DNA of 64,000 nucleotides from Chinchilla lanigera. Lineage: Eukaryota > Chordata > Mammalia > Rodentia > Chinchillidae. The first letter of the stretch is position 1. Each line of letters starts with the position of its first letter. The notes beneath the pieces are model-generated. The model saw only the letters and a program-made list of their open reading frames with translations, was not told the origin of the DNA and made no database searches. The stretch is from assembly GCF_000276665.1 (NCBI RefSeq), contig NW_004955436.1, forward strand, positions 20,289,268 to 20,353,267. The letters run 5' to 3'. Below are positions 58,633-64,000 of the stretch, piece after piece. Both the position numbers and the translations under genes were made by a program.

Positions 58633-58899
58633 GACAAAACAACAATGAAGACAAAATCTTCATTGGGAAATATATATATGATATATATGATAGTTGAGAT
58701 AGTTATGCTACTAATTTATCTTAGTTCATTGAAAAGAAATGTTTGTGCTGACATTGTTGGGACAATTAAATGCCGATATCTTGTACTCTGAGTAGCTAAT
58801 TTAAAGATAATTATACGCAATGTATTAACCATTGTTACCTTCCTATTATCTGTTTTGAAATTTGGGGTTTATTTTTTTCTCTTTAAAATAAAAAAAAAA
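58633..58899 (+). repeat. Z repeat copy D (inverted dimer)
   Basis: ACAAAACAACAATGAAGAC at 58634 is the short remnant of the left arm. The middle (GATAGTTATGCTACTAATTT) parallels copy A's spacer. The right arm holds TATTAACCATTGTTACC (58823), which is inverted relative to the left arms of A and C. It ends CTCTTTAAAATAAAA plus poly-A, like copy B. Confidence 0.65.
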
Positions 58900-59069
58900 A
58901 TTCATGCTATAGTTTCTGCCCAGTACATATTGCTTCAAATTATCATGAAGTCAAAAACATGAAGTCAAATCATTCTAAATTAGTGATCATCTGTTCATTC
59001 TGCCTTGGTCAGACAGATGCAGGTCAACTGAGAAATGAGTTATTTCAGAGATGTACGTATCGTAGCTTT
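58900..59069. other. No gene seen
   Basis: Short unique spacer. Confidence 0.5.
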
Positions 59070-59195
59070 GCTATTAGCCCTCTTATTGCCTGGTGCCTCT
59101 TTCAATTTTAGTTTCTTCATCTGTAATACTAATGCTCTCTTAGGTAAACAAGAGGACTAAATGAAAGAAGAGTTGTACAATGTTTAGATGACACC
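59070..59195 (+). mobile_element. MIR SINE fossil, partial
   Basis: TTTTAGTTTCTTCATCTGTAA (59108), then AACAAGAGGACTAAATGAAAG: the MIR 3' half, weak upstream. Confidence 0.6.
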
Positions 59196-59562
59196 TTACA
59201 CAGACTAATCGCTCCACTAACTGGGCCTTGTGGCACAATCACTGCTATTTGGGGTAAAGTAGCTCATAAGTGTATATAACTTGCTGTGGATCCTCTCCAC
59301 TGAGTCAAGGCCGGAATGGAGACCATAACTAACGAGAACATCACTAGCCAATCTAGATAAACAGAACAAGAGCTCCAGGCAGGGGCCTATCTTCCTTCTT
59401 TTTCTCAGTGCCTTGGGCTCTGGCCTGAGCATGGTGACTGATTTCCAACTATTCACTGAATGAATTGAACTAAAGAACAAGGTAATGCAGGGGGCAGGGG
59501 CAGAAGCCACATCCTGGAGAACCCAAAGGACTGCCATAAAAGCAATTATAAACTAAAATTCT

Positions 59563-59664
59563 AGGGGCTGGGGATTTAGCTCAGCGGCAAAGCGCCTGCC
59601 TTGCAAGCGCAAGGTCGTGAGTTCGGTTCCCGGTACCGGAGAAAAACCAAAAAAAAAAATAAAA
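59563..59664 (+). mobile_element. ID SINE, well-preserved tRNA-like promoter
   Basis: GGGGCTGGGGATTTAGCTCA carries an A-box-like TAGCTCAGCGGC. GAGTTCGGTTCCC is close to the B box. The tail is A-rich with a C/T interruption. The flanks TAAAATTCT at 59554-59562 and 59665-59673 are a 9-bp target-site duplication. It is among the least decayed ID copies here and could still bind Pol III factors, which is inference. Confidence 0.95.
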
Positions 59665-59673
59665 TAAAATTCT

Positions 59674-60720
59674 GGAACTTTCTTTTAAAGCTAATAATCA
59701 TTTTTTTATTAGTCAGTTCAAGCTTTTATTTCTTAATAAGCAAGTTATAATTATGTTTGTTTTAGAAACACATTAAGTAATGGCTTAAAATTGTTACAGA
59801 AATGGAAGGAGGGAGTGATGGAGAGGGAGGGGAGTGATTTATATTTTATTTCATCTCTCACCTACTCTCTTCATTCTTTGGCCAAAGTCTATAAATTCTA
59901 AAGACTTTAACCAGATATAATTCATGACATAAATTGCTCAGTAATGTTTCCTTTCTTTTTCATTTAACATTTGTCAACAGGTCTGAGTGTGACATCCACA
60001 GTGCTAACTGCTCAAAGATTGTGAAGAATTTCAGGTAAATTCTCTCCCTCATCCAACAAGAATGTTCCATAGGATAGGAGAAATCGCTGGCCAGGAGCAA
60101 GCAATGGGACAAGCCCATCATACCCTCTGTGGGCCTGCTGCAATTTCTAACCTGTTTTCGTTGCTTCTGTATGCCAGCAGGGTCATTTTCTGACCATGGT
60201 TGAAGGGAGAAAAGAGATGGTGTAGGTTTCTTTTCCCAGGATTTGGGGGAACAAGGGAGTACATGCATGCGATTCTTAAATTTTCATTTAACTTCCATAA
60301 AAGTTAAAGAAGAAGACTGTGCGGGTATTTCACACTCAGCTGTGTGGATCGCTCCTCATTTCACCTTACTTCAAGCACGCTCTCAAGTGTTTGGGGTTTA
60401 CAAAGGCTGCCTGACATTAAGCCAAGAAGATGCTGAGAATGTCTATGAAGTAAGCAGAAATTTCACTTTGTTCTCTTATTGGGTCACATGTGAACACAGA
60501 ATTTTCCCCCAATTCCCAAAATATTTCATGTGGGATTGACATTCCTCAAAAAATTTTGATCCTGGACATCCCCTCACAATTGTTTCAAAGCCAGAATGTT
60601 AGTGAGAGGATTATATGCCCAGGAACTATTTTTTTAAAATGACGCAAAAACCTTAAACATGTAGTAACATTTCAAATAAAACCATAATTTTATATCAGTA
60701 TCAGATTTACTCAGGTCAAT
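59674..60720. other. No gene seen; 1 kb of unique DNA
   Basis: Frames at 59960-60268 (-) and 60243-60539 (+) have no recognised domain. Confidence 0.5.
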
Positions 60721-60826
60721 AAATAGTAATTTAGCATTCATTAAAGTACAACACAATTCCAAAGCCATTTAGATAGATATATATAGTAATTTAACATTTG
60801 TTAAAGTACAACACAATTCCAAAGCC

Positions 60827-60840
<14 letters not shown>
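60721..60840. repeat. 60-bp tandem duplication
   Basis: 60721-60780 and 60781-60840 are two copies in exact 60-bp register. Both contain TTAAAGTACAACACAATTCC and AAAGCCA. Confidence 0.95.

Positions 60841-60871
<31 letters not shown>
60829..60871. repeat. (AT)n microsatellite
   Basis: About 21 AT units, starting inside the second copy of the 60-bp duplication. Confidence 0.95.
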
Positions 60872-60873
<2 letters not shown>

Positions 60874-61479
60874 AAAGGAAGATATTTCAAAAATAATTTA
60901 GTGAATTCGCTACCTACAAACTATGGCAATTTCAAATTTATGCTAAGTTGAATTGATATTTGTTAAAGTGGTAGAGGATGATGGGAAATCAGAGATGAAT
61001 AAAATACAGCCATTGTCCCCTGCACCTCCTACCAACCCCAGCTGTGCAAGGCGGGGAAGCAAGCTAACTGGTCTAGTACAAAACAGTTTGTCCTTACAGT
61101 GGGCGGGCATCCCACAGGAGCTCCTAACCTACTCTGCGGAGACTTCTCTGAAGAACTATGCACCTGGGACTCCTAAAAGGCAAAGGAGAATTTTCCTTGT
61201 GGACATGCCAGAGAGATAAAGATGACAGAGAGGCAGTTTGCTGAGACTACACAAAGTATTCACATTGAGTGGGTGCTGGAGAAAAAGACTGAGAAAAGAT
61301 AAAACTGGAAAGTAAGTAAAGCTAGGACTTTGAAAGGCTTGGAGTATCCCAAAGGGCAGCTTAAGCTTTTTATCCTACAGTGATTGCCAAGATAAATCTC
61401 AGTTTATACCTGTGACCCCAACATAATAATTCCTTGTGTCCCCTGGTACTCTCATACGTGTCCCAGATGGATTAAGTTT
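60872..61479. other. No gene seen
   Basis: Unique DNA. The frame at 60953-61219 has no recognised domain. Confidence 0.5.
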
Positions 61480-61790
61480 CATGGTCTTCCTAGTGATTGG
61501 AAGCCATTGGCCCTAGGGATACAAATATAAATAAACCTGACTTCTGCCTTTACAGAGTTCATAGGAGTGAAAGAAGTAGACAAAAAAGAGCTAATTAGAA
61601 TAGAAATCAAAAGTGATGCATACAACATTAGTGAACATTCCCAGAGGTTATGACATTTAAGCAGAACTTCAGAAGATGAGTGGGGATTGAACAGGGTGCA
61701 AAAGACCATTCTAGGCATGAGTGGTCATGCCCTGTTGTGAAAAGACAAGCATCCAAGGTCGCTGAAGGGGAGAGAACTCTCCCGGCTTTG
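61480..61790 (-). mobile_element. L2 LINE 3' fragment (antisense)
   Basis: CCTAGGGATACAAATATAAA (61512), then CTGCCTTTACAGAGTTCATA, GACATTTAAGCAGAACTTCA (61650) and CATTCTAGGCATGAGTGG (61708), in the order of antisense L2. Confidence 0.65.
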
Positions 61791-63289
61791 GTGGCAGTTG
61801 ACAATGAAAAAGTTAGTCTTGTAGATAAATTGCCAAGGATTTTGGATGTCATATCAAGGAATATGGAGTTGATAATGTCAGCAGTGAGGAAGGCTCAGAA
61901 ATTTCTAATCAGAGGACTTGTAGGACCCAATCTGTAGGACCCAATCTGGCTTTTGAGCAAACAGCTCCAGCCTCTCTGTGGAGGCTGAAGTAGAGCGAGA
62001 AGATAATAGCTCCACTTCAGATGGGATGGAATCGAATTTAGTGCTGCAGATGTCAGGGCCTGATTACTGTCATCTGTGCAACTTGATGACTATGACATTG
62101 TGAAGTCCGAAATGGAGAAAAGAGTAGTCTTGTCTGTGAAGGATGATAAGAAAAGGAAAGATATTTGCTAGAGAGATGCGTCAGCCCAAACTGAAGAGGT
62201 ATTACAGAAAATTTCATGAGTTTACTACCTGAAAGGTTATGGCAATGTTTACACACTATAAATTTTATAATAAATCATGAGGCCAAATGAATCCATGGGA
62301 AGGTTTGTGACAGAGCCAGAACTGTTAATGAAGGACCTTTTGCCTTCACTGACAGGGATGAAATCATTTATAATAATGGTGTATTCTGAAGCAAGTCTGT
62401 AAGAAATCTGACAAATTGGGGGTTTGGAATTTATTTCAATAAACTAGCCTGCTGGCAGTTTTCATAATCAAAACATGCTGGCCAGAAGCCATAGAGGAGA
62501 GAGGAAAATTCATTTGTCTCTTTTGCTGTCTTATCTATTAGTTTTCCTATTCTATTTTTTGGAAGAAAGTAACAGTGAAAAGAATTTAAGTTCAACTCAA
62601 TAAGCTATATTAAATCTGATGATCAATGCACAGCTGATAAAGAAACCAGGTCACTCTTACCTCACATTGTCAATGGGAATATTTAAAAATATGTTCAATA
62701 GGAAAGCCATATTTGCTCAATCACAAGATACTTACCACAGCTTTTTAGAAAGGAGATTGTGAGATTAGAAAGCCATCCTCCATGGTGTAAATATAGGGAA
62801 GTCCATTAACCAAGGCAGAAACTTCCTCATAGGATAGCATGAAATAAAACTTATACTAATATTTTTCCTGATCTCAACCTTTAAGAAATTTCTTCCATCA
62901 AACAAGTAGCATTAAGCAACACATAATTTATTTTTGTCTAGTTTTATTTATCACACACAGCCCTTCATACCAGTCAGTATTTCTGACCATTAGGAGAAAC
63001 TATCTTTTAACCACACCAAATTGATATGATTTGAGACAAAAGCAAAGAAACTTGATATTTTATTTAGCCCATAGGGACTTACCTCAAGAAAATATAATAG
63101 TTTCTGTTAGCCTTTTTGGCAACTTGAAAAAGCTCAAGGAGCCCACTATAATCTTCAAGGACCCTGAGGGATGTAAAAAAAAAAAAAAAATCTGACACAG
63201 GGAACTTTTGCACTGGAGAACAGACAAAAATCTATTAAGGAAAGCAAACTTCATGCAGATTACATTCCCCCATCTCTTCTTTCATCCTT
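61791..63289. other. No gene seen; 1.5 kb of unique DNA
   Basis: A 14-bp unit TGTAGGACCCAATC is tandemly doubled at 61919-61946. The block 62250-62460 is smooth unique sequence. A 16-base A run lies at about 63175-63190. Confidence 0.5.
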
Positions 63290-63640
63290 GCTTTCATTCT
63301 GCTTGATAAGATTTGACTGAGCACCAAGATTTGGTTGAGCACTATATAACTATATAGTAGTCACTAAAGTAGGTATTAGTAATACAAAGATATATTATCT
63401 TGTTCCAAAAAGCTCATAGTCTAGTCAGGAAAATAAAGACATAAAGGAGCCTGGCCTAATCTCAGCAGGGCTGGATTACACACATTAATTGGGCTGTGTG
63501 GTTGTTCCCTAACTTCGCTTTGGGGAGGTGAGGGCAGAAAAGGAGTCAGTCAGTGAAAAATATGGGATAGGGCTTTCCAGTCATGAGAGACAATGAATGT
63601 GATATTCAGAAACAACCAGCATTCAGTAGGAGAAGCAATA
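63290..63640 (-). mobile_element. L2 LINE 3' fragment (antisense)
   Basis: GGTTGAGCACTATATAACTA (63334), GTATTAGTAATACAAAGATA (63372) and AAAGCTCATAGTCTAGTCAG (63409) match the antisense L2 tail. The part beyond 63480 is less certain. Confidence 0.65.
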
Positions 63641-63644
63641 TAAC

Positions 63645-63860
63645 CTTGCGGTTAAACATAAAGACAGTGAGATCAGACCATCTGAGAGGGTCAGGCTCTG
63701 CCGGCTGGTAATGGGGTGACTTCCTACAAGTTATCTAACCTAAGTGTCTATTTCCCTACCTATGCAGTGGAGGTAATAACAGCTTCTATTTCTTGAGTCA
63801 GGAAAACCAAAGCAGTTTTAAACACCTAGCCTCCTGCTTGGTGCTCAGTTATTAGTGGTT
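63645..63860 (+). mobile_element. MIR SINE fossil
   Basis: GGGTGACTTCCTACAAGTTAT, TGTCTATTTCCCTACCTATG, CAGTGGAGGTAATAACAGC and CTTGGTGCTCAGTTATTAG lie in MIR order. Confidence 0.75.
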
Positions 63861-64000
63861 GAACCTGTTGGTCTAAAGTACGCTTATTGTGTGACAGTGA
63901 AGGTGGATAGGATGGCAGGAGCCAGGGCATGAAAGATTTCTCTGCCATGCTACAAAGGCAGTACCACCCTCTACAGTTCCTTGAAAAATTTTAAGCTAAT

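Noticed and set aside
59563..59640. Possible tRNA gene
   Set aside because: Only the tRNA-like promoter part is kept; it has an A-rich tail and target-site duplication and belongs to the ID SINE family.

Overview
The window looks like intergenic or intronic DNA from a mammal, most likely a non-muroid rodent. The evidence is the mix of repeats. There are B1 SINEs, several with the internal ~29-bp duplication typical of rodent B1. There are tRNA-derived ID SINEs with clean target-site duplications, B1/ID composite pieces, and ERVL/MaLR-type LTRs. Old mammalian MIR, L2, L3/CR1, HAL1, MER20 and Tigger-like fossils are also present. I saw no B2 element, which argues against mouse or rat. The exact ID wording makes a castorimorph or sciuromorph rodent (for example beaver) my best guess, but that is inference.

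No protein-coding gene, conserved RNA gene, CpG island or CRISPR array could be supported. The longest open frames are about 128 codons. They fall in unique DNA without recognisable domains, in low-complexity tracts, or in transposon remains. The only frames with recognisable protein homology are LINE fragments: L1 ORF1 and ORF2 and a CR1/L3 reverse transcriptase.

Layout. 1-5640 is a minus-strand L1 (copy A): ORF2 endonuclease and reverse-transcriptase remains, ORF1 remains, then a long 5' region, with a B1, two ID elements and a palindromic repeat inside. 6890-7288 is an antisense MaLR-type LTR. 7990-8560 is an L1 3' end whose 5' part is inverted. 9069-11110 holds B1, MIR, B1/ID-like SINEs and an older L1 piece. 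11120-14440 is a plus-strand L1 (copy B) in which the same 5' region as copy A is joined directly to the ORF2 3' end and 3' UTR. 14511-26360 is mostly unique DNA with ID, B1, MIR and a HAL1-like fossil. 26365-44000 is unique DNA with scattered SINEs, MIR, L2, LTR and DNA-transposon remains. 44004-51715 has MER20, a MaLR LTR split by ~0.73 kb of unknown sequence, a CR1/L3 RT fossil and an old L1 3' UTR. 52600-64000 is unique DNA with B1, L2, ID, Tigger-like and MIR copies and microsatellites.

The most unusual signal is a repeat I call Z, present four times (3228-3545, 11945-12330, 56612-57015, 58633-58899). Two copies are inverted (head-to-head) dimers and two are direct dimers of the same ~100-150-bp unit. 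Other leads are the internally deleted L1 copy B, an exact 41-bp duplication 2.6 kb apart with unrelated flanks, and the unknown insertion inside the LTR at 45112-46282. Family names come from recognising sequence patterns; no database search was run, and repeat edges are approximate unless a target-site duplication is given.
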